Shown here piece by piece: positions 35,826 through 45,373 of a DNA stretch of 64,000 nt. A model generated the notes under the pieces. That model saw only the letters and a list, made by a program, of their open reading frames with translations. It did not search any database and was not told where the DNA came from. Every line of letters begins with the position of its first letter. Positions within the stretch are counted from its first letter, which is position 1. The DNA is from Collinsella aerofaciens (GTDB lineage: Bacteria; Actinomycetota; Coriobacteriia; Coriobacteriales; Coriobacteriaceae). The stretch lies in NCBI RefSeq assembly GCF_963360655.1, contig NZ_OY725717.1, positions 124,001 through 188,000 of the forward strand. Direction: 5' to 3'. A program made the translations under genes and the position numbers.

Positions 35826-36263
35826 CTACAGATACGGAATCGACTCGTGAATCAATTCGGCCATGTTGTGAACGATTCGGCCGCTATTCACGACTTTAAT
35901 TTTAAAATCCTCGCGACCAAAGTCCATCACATGATAGAGATTCACAACGAGCTTGCGGTCTTTCGCCATGTCAAGAATCCACTTGGCACAGTTGTCACCA
36001 CAGGTAGAGGCGTTAAAAATATGCTTACGATCAAATCTCATAAGCAGCAGCGTTTTCACGCCACCAGAAAGCTGGAGTGGGGAGATGGATCCAAGCACGG
36101 GGCTTTCGATGACGTTTTCGGAGACAACATCCGATCGATCGACATCTTTAATTATCGAGACTGCATAGGGATCCGTAATCCAAGTAGACCGGTAAGAGTT
36201 TTTGAAATATGTCGCTGTGTTGTAAATCGCTTCTGGCATATCGCCAAAGTAGACGCTTAACAC
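35826..36263 (-). CDS. DUF4869-like small protein
   Basis: The product is about 145 residues from a GTG start with GGGAG 5 bases upstream, giving MLSVYFGDMPEAI. An earlier TTG adds four residues. It contains the segment SPLQLSGGVKTLLLM, then a CGDNC motif and a strand ending HVMDFG. From memory it resembles DUF4869 proteins of gut bacteria, of unknown role. It is coupled to the P-loop gene downstream, and both are AT-richer than the flanking rml genes, which suggests joint transfer. Confidence 0.55.
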   Translation of the reverse strand: MLSVYFGDMPEAIYNTATYFKNSYRSTWITDPYAVSIIKDVDRSDVVSENVIESPVLGSISPLQLSGGVKTLLLMRFDRKHIFNASTCGDNCAKWILDMAKDRKLVVNLYHVMDFGREDFKIKVVNSGRIVHNMAELIHESIPYL

Positions 36264-36311
36264 ATCCACTCCCAATCATATTATCTTTATGGTCAACGTA
36301 ATCATAACGAA

Positions 36312-36339
36312 AGGGGCCACCAGATAAACGGTGACCCCT
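36312..36339 (-). terminator. Hairpin after the rmlA remnant
   Basis: AGGGGTCACC pairs with GGTGGCCCCT (one mismatch) around GTTTATCT, followed on the minus strand by TTCGTTAT. It lies between the rmlA remnant and the DUF4869-like gene and probably insulates the latter. Confidence 0.5.
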
Positions 36340-36358
36340 AAAAGAAAACAAGCTGGCG

Positions 36359-37121
36359 CTAGTACTCGCGCGGGCTGTTGACGATCTCGCCGGCGGCGAC
36401 CTTCTTCAGGTGCCGGCCGTAGACCGACTTGCCGTAGGCCTTCGCGGCCTCCTCGAGCTCGGCGGTGGTGATCCAGCCGTTCTCCCAGGCGATCTCCTCG
36501 GGGACCGAGACCGGCAGGTCCTGGGAGTGTTCCACGGCGCGGACGAACTCCGCGGCCTCGTGCAGGCTCTCCATGGTGCCGGTGTCCAGCCACGCGTAGC
36601 CGCGGCCGAGGGTGACCACTGACAGCGTCCCCTCCTCCAGGTACATCTGGTTGAGCGTGGTGATCTCCAGCTCGCCGCGCGCGGAGGGCTGCACCTCATG
36701 CGCCTTGGCGGCCACGTCGCCCGGGTAGAAGTACAGGCCGGTGACGGCGTAGGAGCTCTTGGGCTGGGCGGGTTTCTCCTCGATGGAGACGGCCCTGCCC
36801 TCCCCGTCGAACTCCACGACGCCGAAGCGCTCGGGGTCGTCCACGTGGTAGCCGAAGACCGTGGCCCGGCCCGACTCGGCGTTCTGGACGGCGCGCGTCA
36901 GGTGACGGCTGAGGCCGTTGCCGTAGAAGATGTTGTCGCCGAGCACCAGGGCGCACGGCTCGCCGGCGATGAACTCCTCGCCGATGGTGAACGCCTGCGC
37001 CAGGCCGTCCGGCGAGGGCTGCTCGGCGTAGGAGAGGTTCACGCCGTAGCGCGAGCCGTCCCACGAGCGTGAGCGGGTATAGGCGGGTGCCGGACCCGCC
37101 GGCGAGGATGATGCCTTTCAT
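36359..37121 (-). pseudogene. rfbA: Glucose-1-phosphate thymidylyltransferase, broken by internal deletion
   Basis: RmlA should couple dTTP and glucose 1-phosphate. The start (ATG 37121, GAGAGGA upstream) reads [18 protein letters not shown], the correct N-terminus. The rest ([63 protein letters not shown], to the stop at 36359) is in another frame. By comparison with known RmlA, about 47 codons with the KQLLPVYDKP-type active-site segment are missing at about 37066, and the total length (763 bases) is not a multiple of three. It is non-functional unless this is an assembly error. Confidence 0.88.
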
Positions 37122-37277
37122 AAAAATCCTCTCGATTGACAATCGTTGAGCAAAAGCCGCTGATTACAGATGCATAGTTAATTAAATTATACGCACCGGC
37201 AGCAACCTCCCCGTCTTCTTATTTAAATCGGACAGCAGAAACACGCAACTCTTTCTGCATTTCTAGCGAGGCAACAA

Positions 37278-39749
37278 ATGAAAAAGTACAATGAGCAGTG
37301 TCCAACAAACGAAAGGCAAACAATGCGAGTCGAAACAACCGGAGTATGCAGAGGAAACTGGAAAATCTACCAGCAGCTTAAGATTGAAGGCATCCATAAA
37401 GGCTCCAGCGTAACAGCCCAGGCGGCTACAGACGATAACCGCCGCTCACCTTTATCCCTCCTAAAATTCCGGGACAATAGTTGTGACTCGAACTCATACG
37501 TCCTTGTAGTCCCCGATCCCGATGCTCGCACCATCAAAATTGAGTTTAGCGAAATCGGCCAAGACGGTCGCACCCTGAGCAGCGACTCCCTTTCGCTAAA
37601 TTGCAAGAACATCAAATGGGAGTCGCGCCTTAACTACAAAATTAAACCTGACATGTGCAGCAAACTCCGAAACTACGATGACGTTTCAGAGTTTGACATG
37701 GCAACGATTGATTTCTGGCAGTGCATCGAAGATTCAAGCGACTATATCCTTAGGTGCACGGTGAGAACTCCTTATCGTAGCGACTCGCAAATCAAACTTC
37801 GTTGTTTCGATCGAACCCTTAATGAAGTTAATTTGAGCATCGTCAATTTCGGTTCGAATGTAACAAGCGTTGGATTTACGTCTGAGAAAAAGCAGCTTGA
37901 AACGCAGCTCTCAATTCGAATGCCAAAGGCGTTCGATCGTTACTACTTTGTTATTGACGATCAAAATCACCCATCATTCAGTGCATTTGACTGCTTAACA
38001 CCCGATAAGTTAGGCTTGCTTCTTGAGGAGACCAACTTTCTCTTTACCCATGCGCAGTTTGACCCTGAATACCCCGAATGGTTCACGGAGCATAAGGCAA
38101 CCATCGGCGCTCTGGAGAAGCAGAGAAAAATCGTCTTCAACAGTGCTCCGAAGTTCAGCATTATTGTCCCTCTATACAACACACCCATTTCGTTCTTTAA
38201 CGATATGACCGAATCCGTAAAAAACCAGTCTTATGCAAACTGGGAGCTCATCCTAGTTAATGCAAGTCCTGACAATCAGGAACTAAAGGTTCACGTTGAG
38301 CAGGAGACGGCCCACGACAACAGAATTAAATCAATTAACCTTACCGAGAATAAGGGCATTTCCGAAAATACAAACGCCGGCGTTGCCATCGCTTCGGGTG
38401 ATTTCGTTAGCTTCTTTGACCATGACGATATTCTTGAACCGGACTTGTTGTTCTCATATGCCGAGGCAATTGAAAACAATGATGACGTCGATCTTCTATA
38501 TTGTGATGAAGATAAACTCATGCCTGATGGAAAGCTAGCGCAGCCGTTCTTTAAGCCGGATTTCAATATCGATCTGCTCAGAAACAATAACTATATCTGC
38601 CATATGCTTACCATCCGTAAGTCTCTGCTTGACACTCTAGAACCGAACACGAAAGAGTTCGATGGAGCGCAGGATCATAATCTGACTCTCCGCGCCGTGG
38701 AAAAGGCAAGGAAAGTTCATCATGTTCCAAAGGTTCTATATCACTGGCGCCTAAGCGAGACCTCCACCGCAGCAAATGCCGATAGCAAGCCGTATGCCAC
38801 TATCGCAGGTATCAAAGCGGTCCAGAGTCATTTGGACAGGCTTGGGCTCAATGCGAAGGTCGAACAAGCGCGTCGTCCCTTTACATATAAAGTAACCTAC
38901 GCTGTGCCAGATTCCCATCCACTCGTGTCAATTATCATTCCAACTAAAGACCACGCCAACATTCTGGACAACTGCATTAAGTCAATTGTTGAGAAATCAA
39001 CGTACGACAATTTCGAGCTTGTCATAATCGAAAACAACAGCACAGAAAAGGAGACGTTCGATTATTACGATAAGTTGCAAGCAAAATATCCTGACATCGT
39101 TCGTCTTGTAACTTGGAAGCACGAATTCAATTTCTCCAAGCTCATGAACTTTGGCGTTGCTCACGCCAAGGGCGACTATCTCTTGCTGTTGAATAACGAT
39201 ACTGAGGTAATTACGCCCAATTGGATTGAGACTATGCTTGGCATCTGCGCACGTGAGGATGTTGGCGCAGTTGGTGCAAAACTCTACTATCCCGACAACA
39301 CCATCCAGCACGCGGGCTTATGCGTCACTGGTAGCGTGGCAGGACATCTTTGCCAAAGCATGCCAAGGGATAACTGGGGCTACTTTGCACTCAACGATGC
39401 ACAACAAGACTTCAGCGCCGTCACCGCAGCTTGCATAATGACCAAGCGTGATGAATATGAGAAAGTCGGAGGTTTCACGGAAGAGCTTCAAGTTGCATTT
39501 AATGACGTTGACTTTTGCTTAAAGCTACGCGAGATCAACGACCTAATTGTATACACACCCGAAGTCGAGCTCTATCACTACGAGTCGATTTCTAGAGGCG
39601 TTGAAAACAATACGGAGAAGCAGATTCGCTTCCACAAAGAGGTCGCGTACATGAATTATCGATGGGCTAAGTATTACGTCGAAGGCGATCCCTATATGAA
39701 TCCAAACTTCACCGTCGGGGAACCCGCGAATCGTTATTATCATTTATAA
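37278..39749 (+). CDS. Tandem two-domain GT2 glycosyltransferase
   Basis: The 823-residue protein has an N-terminal region of about 280 residues with no domain I recognise, rich in beta strands. Two GT2 domains follow. The first (about 295-520) has FSIIVPLYNTP and a FFDHDDILEPD metal site; the second (about 545-790) has VSIIIPTKDHANILDNCI, LLNNDTEVITPNW, GAKLYYPDNTIQHAG and AFNDVDFCLKLRE. Such enzymes extend rhamnan or similar chains with alternating linkages in other bacteria. The ATG at 37278 has GAGG upstream. It is divergent from the rmlA remnant. Confidence 0.85.
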   Translation: MKKYNEQCPTNERQTMRVETTGVCRGNWKIYQQLKIEGIHKGSSVTAQAATDDNRRSPLSLLKFRDNSCDSNSYVLVVPDPDARTIKIEFSEIGQDGRTLSSDSLSLNCKNIKWESRLNYKIKPDMCSKLRNYDDVSEFDMATIDFWQCIEDSSDYILRCTVRTPYRSDSQIKLRCFDRTLNEVNLSIVNFGSNVTSVGFTSEKKQLETQLSIRMPKAFDRYYFVIDDQNHPSFSAFDCLTPDKLGLLLEETNFLFTHAQFDPEYPEWFTEHKATIGALEKQRKIVFNSAPKFSIIVPLYNTPISFFNDMTESVKNQSYANWELILVNASPDNQELKVHVEQETAHDNRIKSINLTENKGISENTNAGVAIASGDFVSFFDHDDILEPDLLFSYAEAIENNDDVDLLYCDEDKLMPDGKLAQPFFKPDFNIDLLRNNNYICHMLTIRKSLLDTLEPNTKEFDGAQDHNLTLRAVEKARKVHHVPKVLYHWRLSETSTAANADSKPYATIAGIKAVQSHLDRLGLNAKVEQARRPFTYKVTYAVPDSHPLVSIIIPTKDHANILDNCIKSIVEKSTYDNFELVIIENNSTEKETFDYYDKLQAKYPDIVRLVTWKHEFNFSKLMNFGVAHAKGDYLLLLNNDTEVITPNWIETMLGICAREDVGAVGAKLYYPDNTIQHAGLCVTGSVAGHLCQSMPRDNWGYFALNDAQQDFSAVTAACIMTKRDEYEKVGGFTEELQVAFNDVDFCLKLREINDLIVYTPEVELYHYESISRGVENNTEKQIRFHKEVAYMNYRWAKYYVEGDPYMNPNFTVGEPANRYYHL

Positions 39750-39807
39750 GAAGTTTGCATTTCTTTTCTTATTCAATCTAGGCAAATTAGCATGTGTCTA
39801 GGCTAGA

Positions 39808-39841
39808 TAGGGGAATCGAGGATTAACCCTCGATTCCCCTA
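39808..39841. terminator. Hairpin terminator between convergent genes
   Basis: A 14-bp perfect stem (39808-39821 with 39828-39841) with a 6-base loop lies between the GT2 gene (+) and the repeat protein gene (-). The T-tracts are short on both sides. Confidence 0.7.
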
Positions 39842-39881
39842 TTGTGATAAGTTGTCCTTCACTCGACAGTCAGAGAGCATC

Positions 39882-41729
39882 TTATTCCAAAGGCGTATTT
39901 AAAACCCAGCCCCACTGAGGCGTAGCGGTAGTGTGGTAGTAGTTCAGCCACCAGGCCAGTGATGTCGTCCTGATGTAGCCGATGTTATCCATAACCATAC
40001 CGTTACCGACGTAAATAGCAATGTGTCCCCAGCGAGCCCCCGCATTTGTATGCGTATGAGTAGGGACCGCAACTATCATTCCAACCTTAAGCTGCGATAT
40101 ATCTCGACTGTGACACCAATTCCAAAACATGTCGCATGCGTCACCGTTGGGATAAGACCCTAGCACGGGATAAAAAACCTCGCTAACCCACTCCGAGCAC
40201 AACCCCACTCCAGGAGAAGGAACGTTGTAGCAGCGGCCAACAATTTGAGACTGAGAGGAAGTGTGGGCAGAACGTTCGGGCTCTACCCAAGCACCAGCTG
40301 CATTAAAGAAATACTCGCCATTATCGATACTGTTCCAGCCGGTTGCCATTTGACCTGACGACATAAGGTAATACCATAGCCTGTCAGCATCGCGGAACCA
40401 GCCTGTATTCATAACGCCAGATTCGTTGTCGAGGTGATACCACCTCTCGCCAATTAATTGCCAACCGTGCTGCAGCACCCCGTCTGAATCTGTGTAAAAC
40501 CACGTCTGAGCAGCGGAAGACCAATACCAGCCTACCATGGGCTTTCCTTCGGCGTCGTTGAGCTTAATCGCGCCCACGCTGTCCTTGACACCCGTTAACA
40601 CAATTGCTCCACTGCCGCACGCATAATATGCGCTTCCATCTTGCGAGAAGATCCAGGCGTTGCACTCTAATGCACCACCGCTATCGGGATCCAAATAATA
40701 AATAGAGCCATTCACAGTTTGAAAACCTAGGAGCATGGCACCATTATTGTTAGGATCAAGCCAATACCAGTTAGAGCCATAGTAAAACCATCCAGCGCGA
40801 ATCGCTCCAGTGGCATTGGCACAATACCATGTCCCATCGTCAACAAACCAACCAGTGCTCATGGATCCAGATTGAGAAAAATGATACAACGCACCGTTAA
40901 CAAGTTTAAAGCCCGTAGCCATTAATCCAGAAGGTTCAAGCCAATACCAAGTATTGTCAAGGAACAGCCAGCCAGTCTGCATAGCGCCCGAAAGGTCCAA
41001 ATAGTACCAGTTATGATTGACTAAAACCCAGCCGGTCTTCATTAAACCTGATGTTTCGTCAAGGTAGAACCAATGACTACCGCTGGCAGCCCATCCCTTC
41101 AAATGCGCACAGGACCCAGAGAATAAGTGCCATCCATCACTCAGATATCTCCAGCCAGTAGCTGCGTAGCCTTCGGAATCAAAATAATATTCCGCTCCCC
41201 CAATAGTCAGAAAACAGTTTGACGGCCAGCCACCGTCCTCATATCTCCACCACCATTTACCATTTTGGTAGGCCCAAGAACCAGGAAGAGCGATGCTATT
41301 ATCGGAGGAACGAACAATTCGAAATGACAACTGGGCTGAAATACCGGAGTAATCCCCTAGCCCATTCACACTTATAGCGGCACAGCCAGGGGCAACATTA
41401 TTTGAATACAAGACTTCGTAATTGATACCGTTTACTAGCACAGACCCATCGACGGCAAAAACAGAAACCTCAGGAGTAATCGCGGCGCCGGTATATTCAT
41501 ATGTCGAAAAATCAATAGACGCTTTTAAATTAACGGAATCCGAAGTCAAGCGGTCGCCGCCCAGTGTCCCAAATGCCTCCAGGCCCGCTTGAACCAAAGA
41601 TCCATCAGCGCCTTCAACTGCATAATCATAAGATAATGAAAATGCGGTCGTAGGCCATATAAGAGGGGTGAAACAAATTGATACAAGACAAATCGCGCTG
41701 AATAAACTCAAATGCCGATTTCTCATCAT
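39882..41729 (-). CDS. Choline-binding-type repeat protein with CHAP/NlpC-like C-terminal domain
   Basis: The 615-residue protein has a signal peptide (about 1-30). An Ig-like surface domain follows (about 70-160: YTGAAITPEVSV, GINYEVLYSNN, GDYSG). More than ten GW-type repeats (about 165-490, pattern GWxxxxxxWYYLxxxGxMxTGW) come next. The C-terminal domain of about 110 residues has a Cys in GLCSEWVSEVF and a His in RWGHIAIYVGNG, as expected for a CHAP or NlpC-like amidase/peptidase. It would bind the cell surface through the repeats and cut peptidoglycan. The ATG has AGGAAG upstream. Confidence 0.85.
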   Translation of the reverse strand: MMRNRHLSLFSAICLVSICFTPLIWPTTAFSLSYDYAVEGADGSLVQAGLEAFGTLGGDRLTSDSVNLKASIDFSTYEYTGAAITPEVSVFAVDGSVLVNGINYEVLYSNNVAPGCAAISVNGLGDYSGISAQLSFRIVRSSDNSIALPGSWAYQNGKWWWRYEDGGWPSNCFLTIGGAEYYFDSEGYAATGWRYLSDGWHLFSGSCAHLKGWAASGSHWFYLDETSGLMKTGWVLVNHNWYYLDLSGAMQTGWLFLDNTWYWLEPSGLMATGFKLVNGALYHFSQSGSMSTGWFVDDGTWYCANATGAIRAGWFYYGSNWYWLDPNNNGAMLLGFQTVNGSIYYLDPDSGGALECNAWIFSQDGSAYYACGSGAIVLTGVKDSVGAIKLNDAEGKPMVGWYWSSAAQTWFYTDSDGVLQHGWQLIGERWYHLDNESGVMNTGWFRDADRLWYYLMSSGQMATGWNSIDNGEYFFNAAGAWVEPERSAHTSSQSQIVGRCYNVPSPGVGLCSEWVSEVFYPVLGSYPNGDACDMFWNWCHSRDISQLKVGMIVAVPTHTHTNAGARWGHIAIYVGNGMVMDNIGYIRTTSLAWWLNYYHTTATPQWGWVLNTPLE

Positions 41730-42996
41730 TTCACTCTTCCTATGTAATCAGATAAACCTTTGAATATCCAGGCACAATCGACCTAGAGCCACAGTTCCCA
41801 AAATAAACAGCATGCCCAAAAAATCGTTTAACATGTCGCATCAGATAAAACGACACATCACTCATCAGCATATGGATTGTATATCTATTAGGCAATTATG
41901 GAGCAGCAGACGAGAGTGATCAATGTTAGACAAACGACTTTTTAGTCAAAGATAAGTGTGAATTAATCGTCCTTCTTCCGATATCGACAGTCAGGCAACA
42001 AGCCATCACCAGCGATGGAATCACCATCACTAACAGTATTCCAAGTTGATTTCCCAGATTGGTAAAGGTAAACAGACGCTTCCAGAGCCAGCTTTGAGCA
42101 AGTGAATTGTCGGAAATCAGATATACGGCAAAAGCGGATCCCGCAAGCCAATTGACACGGGCAGAATTAAATTAATATTTCAGACACAATTTAAATACTG
42201 ATAGAAATACTGCAAACGAGAGACCCATTGAAAGAATGCTAGCTGATGAATAAACATACCCGTTAAATAGATTCACAGCAAAGTCGTGAATTATTCCTTG
42301 CGAATGATACGGAAGGTACAGCAAGAGAAGTCCTGATATAAAACATGCAGTCCCAACAAGCGCCAACTTATTCCAGCTAGTGGTATTAAAATTTACTGTT
42401 ATCGTAAATAACAGACACCAATTGCGAGAACGATGAGATCGATGAGCATTCCTTCGGCTGGAAACGAAACGAACGGCAAATATCGAAATAATCCAAATGC
42501 AAACGATAATGATAGTGAAAGGAATTTGTGCTCGCTTCTACTACAGGCTCGAAGCCCCTCCAATATATAGGGGAGCAGCAAAATAAGGCCGGCATCAGAA
42601 GTGTTAAACCACCATCCATACCCCGTGGCAATTGGAAAGACCGTATTGATAAAGAAAGAGGCCGAAAGGGGCAAACTGCCCGTAAAAATAGAAATAATCC
42701 CTAAAGTTATACTGTAAAAAACAACCTCATTATTAAGAATTATTAGCTTCTTGACCGCATCTTTAATGCTAAAAGAAGCTCTGTCGGCTATAAACCAAAC
42801 GGCGATAGACACGAAGCAGCCAACTGCAACTTTTCCAATAGGGAGAAACACTCCCTTAATGTTAGCGCCGGGCGATTTTAGCCGCTAATAGTCAAACTAT
42901 TTTGACCAATCCCGGTCACCGAATAATGGCCACCGTGCCTCCCCGCCGCCACTACGCTGGTGGTGCCAACACGCCGGCGTTAGGAGGACCATTGAG

Positions 42997-44304
42997 GTGA
43001 ACGAGAGACACGATGACCTACAGGAGATTATAGACGCGGCGCTCCGGGAGATGGCCGCGGAGGAGGGCGACGGGTTCGACCCGCAGGCATGCAACCTCGC
43101 GGAGTTCTGCAGGAGGACGGGGCTCACCCGCTCCCGCGCGAGGACGGTCAGGGCACACGGGTTCAGGGCCCTGCCCCACGGGAACAGCGGGAGGAGGGCC
43201 GCGCCGGGCGTGCTCGCCGGCCACACCGGCCTGGTGGACGACCTCCTGCGGAAGGGCGTCACCAACTCGCAGGTGATATTCGAGCGGCTGCTCGGCCAGG
43301 GCTACGCCGGCGGCCTCACCACGGTGAAGACCTATATCGCCGCGCACCGGGACCTCGTGCCCGCGAAGAGGCGGCAGGCGGCCCCGCAGGGCTGCCGCGG
43401 CCAGCGCTTCAGGACGGCGCCCGGAGAGGCCTACCAGATGGACTGGGGCTTCGTCGCGGTCGAGCGCCCTGGCGGGGAGCGGGCGCGGATCGCCTGCTTC
43501 GCCATGGTCTGCCACCATTGCGGGGGCGCCCACGTCGAGTTCTTCCCGAACGCACGCCAGGAGAACCTCCTCATCGGGATGCTGCACGCGTTCTCGGCGC
43601 TGGGCGTGCCCGCGACCGTGCTCACCGACAACATGAAGAGCGTGGTCGTCCGCCGCGATGCCGACGGCCGGCCCGTCTGGCAGGCCGACTACGCCGAGTT
43701 CATGGGCGTCGTCGGCTTCCGCACCAGGTTGTGCAGGCCGCGCCACCCCTATACGAAGGGCAAGGTGGAGAGGCTCGTCCGCTTCGTGAAGGGGAACTTC
43801 CTCGCGGGAAGGTCCTTTACCGACCTTGACGCCCTCAACCGGGAGGCCGCCCTCTGGTGCGCCGAGCAGGGAGGCCGCTGGCGGCGCGCGGCGGCATGCG
43901 TCCCGATGCGCGAGCACGAGGCGGCGTGCTCGGCGAACACCAGGCCGCTCGAGGTCACGGCCGAGGTCGAGCGGTACCTGTGCCCGCGCCGGAAGATCTC
44001 CTTCGACGGCTTCGTGAGCTTCGAGGGGCACCGCTACGGCGTGCCCTACTGGTACGTCCGCCGCGAGTGCAGGGTGAACCGGGAGGGGCGCGTGGTGCAC
44101 ATATACAGCGACGACCTCTCCCGCGAGCTCGTCGCCCACGCCGTCGGCACCGGCGCCGACAGCTGGTGCGAGGGGCAGTGGGAGACATCGCCGGCGCAGC
44201 CCGAGGAGCTGCCGACCCAGCCGGTGGGGACCGTGGTCGAGCAAATCGCCCCGCCCAGGACGAAACCCGGTTTCGAGAGGTTCGACTTCGGGAGGGCCGA
44301 ATGA
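42997..44304 (+). CDS. istA: IS21-family transposase IstA
   Basis: The 435-residue transposase starts at GTG with AGGAGG 9 bases upstream. It has an N-terminal helix-turn-helix part (about 20-110: FCRRTGLTRSRARTV) and an integrase core with the DDE residues in YQMDWGFV (Asp about 149), LTDNMKSVV (Asp about 210) and KGKVERLVRF (Glu about 256). The C-terminal beta region has GHRYGVPYWYV. Its stop overlaps the istB start (ATGA), giving the coupled expression typical of IS21. Confidence 0.96.
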   Translation: MNERHDDLQEIIDAALREMAAEEGDGFDPQACNLAEFCRRTGLTRSRARTVRAHGFRALPHGNSGRRAAPGVLAGHTGLVDDLLRKGVTNSQVIFERLLGQGYAGGLTTVKTYIAAHRDLVPAKRRQAAPQGCRGQRFRTAPGEAYQMDWGFVAVERPGGERARIACFAMVCHHCGGAHVEFFPNARQENLLIGMLHAFSALGVPATVLTDNMKSVVVRRDADGRPVWQADYAEFMGVVGFRTRLCRPRHPYTKGKVERLVRFVKGNFLAGRSFTDLDALNREAALWCAEQGGRWRRAAACVPMREHEAACSANTRPLEVTAEVERYLCPRRKISFDGFVSFEGHRYGVPYWYVRRECRVNREGRVVHIYSDDLSRELVAHAVGTGADSWCEGQWETSPAQPEELPTQPVGTVVEQIAPPRTKPGFERFDFGRAE

Positions 44305-45128
44305 TGGCGGGCGCGGGGGCGAGCCCCTACGAGCTCGCGAGCGACGCCGCGTCGAGGCTCGGGATCGCCGTCGGGGCGGAGGAGCTCGCGACCCTCGCCT
44401 CGGACCTCGACCTCGGCGACGGGGAGATGGCCGCCGTGGCAGCCACCTTCTCCTACCTTGCGGAGAAGAGGAGGCTCGCCTCCATCGAGACGCTGCTGAG
44501 GCTGAGCAGGCTGCCCAGGCGCGAGCCCAAGACCTTCGAGGGCTTCGACTTCTCCAGGATCCAGGGCCGGGACGCGGCCGCGCTGGGCAAGCTCCCGTCG
44601 CTGGCCGACCTCTACGCGCACCGCAACGTCGCCTTCGTCGGGCCCGGCGGCATAGGGAAGACGCACCTCGCGCAGGCCTACGGGCGCGAGTGCTGCATGC
44701 GGGGGCTCAAGACCTACTACATCAAGGCGGCCGAGCTCAGGGACAGGTTCCAGAAGGCCGTCCAGCGGGGAAACACCTCGCGGGTCGTCTCCTCGCTCGT
44801 CAAGCCGTCGTGCCTCATCGTGGACGAGGTGGGGAGATGCGTCTACGACAGGCCGTGCACCGACCTGTTCTTCGATGTCGTCGACAGGCGCTACGAGAAG
44901 GAGGGGCCGAACGCGATGGTCCTTACGAGTAACATCGCCCCGAGCGGGTGGGATGAGTTCTTCACGGGCGACGACACGCTCCTCTGCGCCCTCGACAGGC
45001 TGTTCGACAAGGCGTCGGTGTTCGTGATGCGGGGCCCGAGCTACCGCGGCAGGGGGCTCGACACCTACTCGGTGGAGGCCGTCCCCCAGGCGGTGAAGGT
45101 GAGGGGGATCCAGCCCGAGGGGATGTAG
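44301..45128 (+). CDS. istB: IS21-family ATPase IstB
   Basis: IstB is the AAA+ helper that assembles target DNA for IstA. The 275-residue product has an N-terminal helical part, the Walker A motif GPGGIGKTH (about 118), the Walker B stretch CLIVDEVG (about 173), sensor residues in MVLTSNIAPSGW, and ALDRLFDKASVF. ATG 44301 overlaps the istA stop; the next codon is also ATG. Confidence 0.95.
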   Translation: MMAGAGASPYELASDAASRLGIAVGAEELATLASDLDLGDGEMAAVAATFSYLAEKRRLASIETLLRLSRLPRREPKTFEGFDFSRIQGRDAAALGKLPSLADLYAHRNVAFVGPGGIGKTHLAQAYGRECCMRGLKTYYIKAAELRDRFQKAVQRGNTSRVVSSLVKPSCLIVDEVGRCVYDRPCTDLFFDVVDRRYEKEGPNAMVLTSNIAPSGWDEFFTGDDTLLCALDRLFDKASVFVMRGPSYRGRGLDTYSVEAVPQAVKVRGIQPEGM

Positions 45129-45373
45129 GAATGCGATAGGAAAGTCATAGATGCGGGCGTGTTGGCTAAAATGGGTCGGCCGTGATTGGTCAATCTCGGC
45201 CGACTATATTTGGCTAAATTATTCCGGCGCTAACACTTAAAAATTAAACGGGTTAAAGGACTAGCAAAAACCGATATATCATCTGCATTATGTATTACAA
45301 AATGATGCGCAAATACACACCACATTGAGATTAACCAAAAAAGCTCGACAATGGAATTACGTTCTTTTGCCAT

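Larger units (their letters stand above)
42860..45235 (+). mobile_element. IS21-family insertion sequence, complete
   Basis: The 2376-bp element begins TGTTAGCGCCGG and ends with its inverse CCGGCGCTAACA, so it has TG and CA termini. It is flanked by 5-bp duplications CTTAA at 42855-42859 and 45236-45240. Inside each end lie extra imperfect copies of TTGACCAAT- and ATTGGTCAA-type motifs, as expected for transposase-binding repeats. It encodes istA and istB and is far more GC-rich than the interrupted gene. Intact ends and open genes suggest recent, possibly active insertion. Confidence 0.95.
41926..45373 (-). pseudogene. Acyltransferase 3-family gene, split by IS21 and further decayed
   Basis: The N-terminus (45373-45236) reads MAKERNSIVELFWLISMW and includes FAHHFVIHN, as in OafA-like acyltransferases that acetylate glycans. 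Joining it to 42854 after removing the IS and one CTTAA copy restores the frame exactly as LIFKGVFLPIGKVAVG, followed by several membrane helices. A frameshift near 42399 and an in-frame TAA at 42172 come later; the next frame gives NWLAGSAFAVYLIS, the family's C-terminal pattern. The last stop fits 41926. The ATG has GGAG upstream. Multiple lesions show that it was already lost or has drifted after insertion. Confidence 0.85.

Noticed and set aside
35826-36263. LSGGV in the DUF4869-like protein as an ABC signature supplied in trans to the P-loop partner
   Set aside because: The P-loop partner's Walker A to B spacing is too short for an ABC ATPase, and one short motif can arise by chance.
42997-44304. 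Two long antisense frames opposite istA
   Set aside because: They lie opposite a complete transposase gene in very GC-rich DNA and have no family features.
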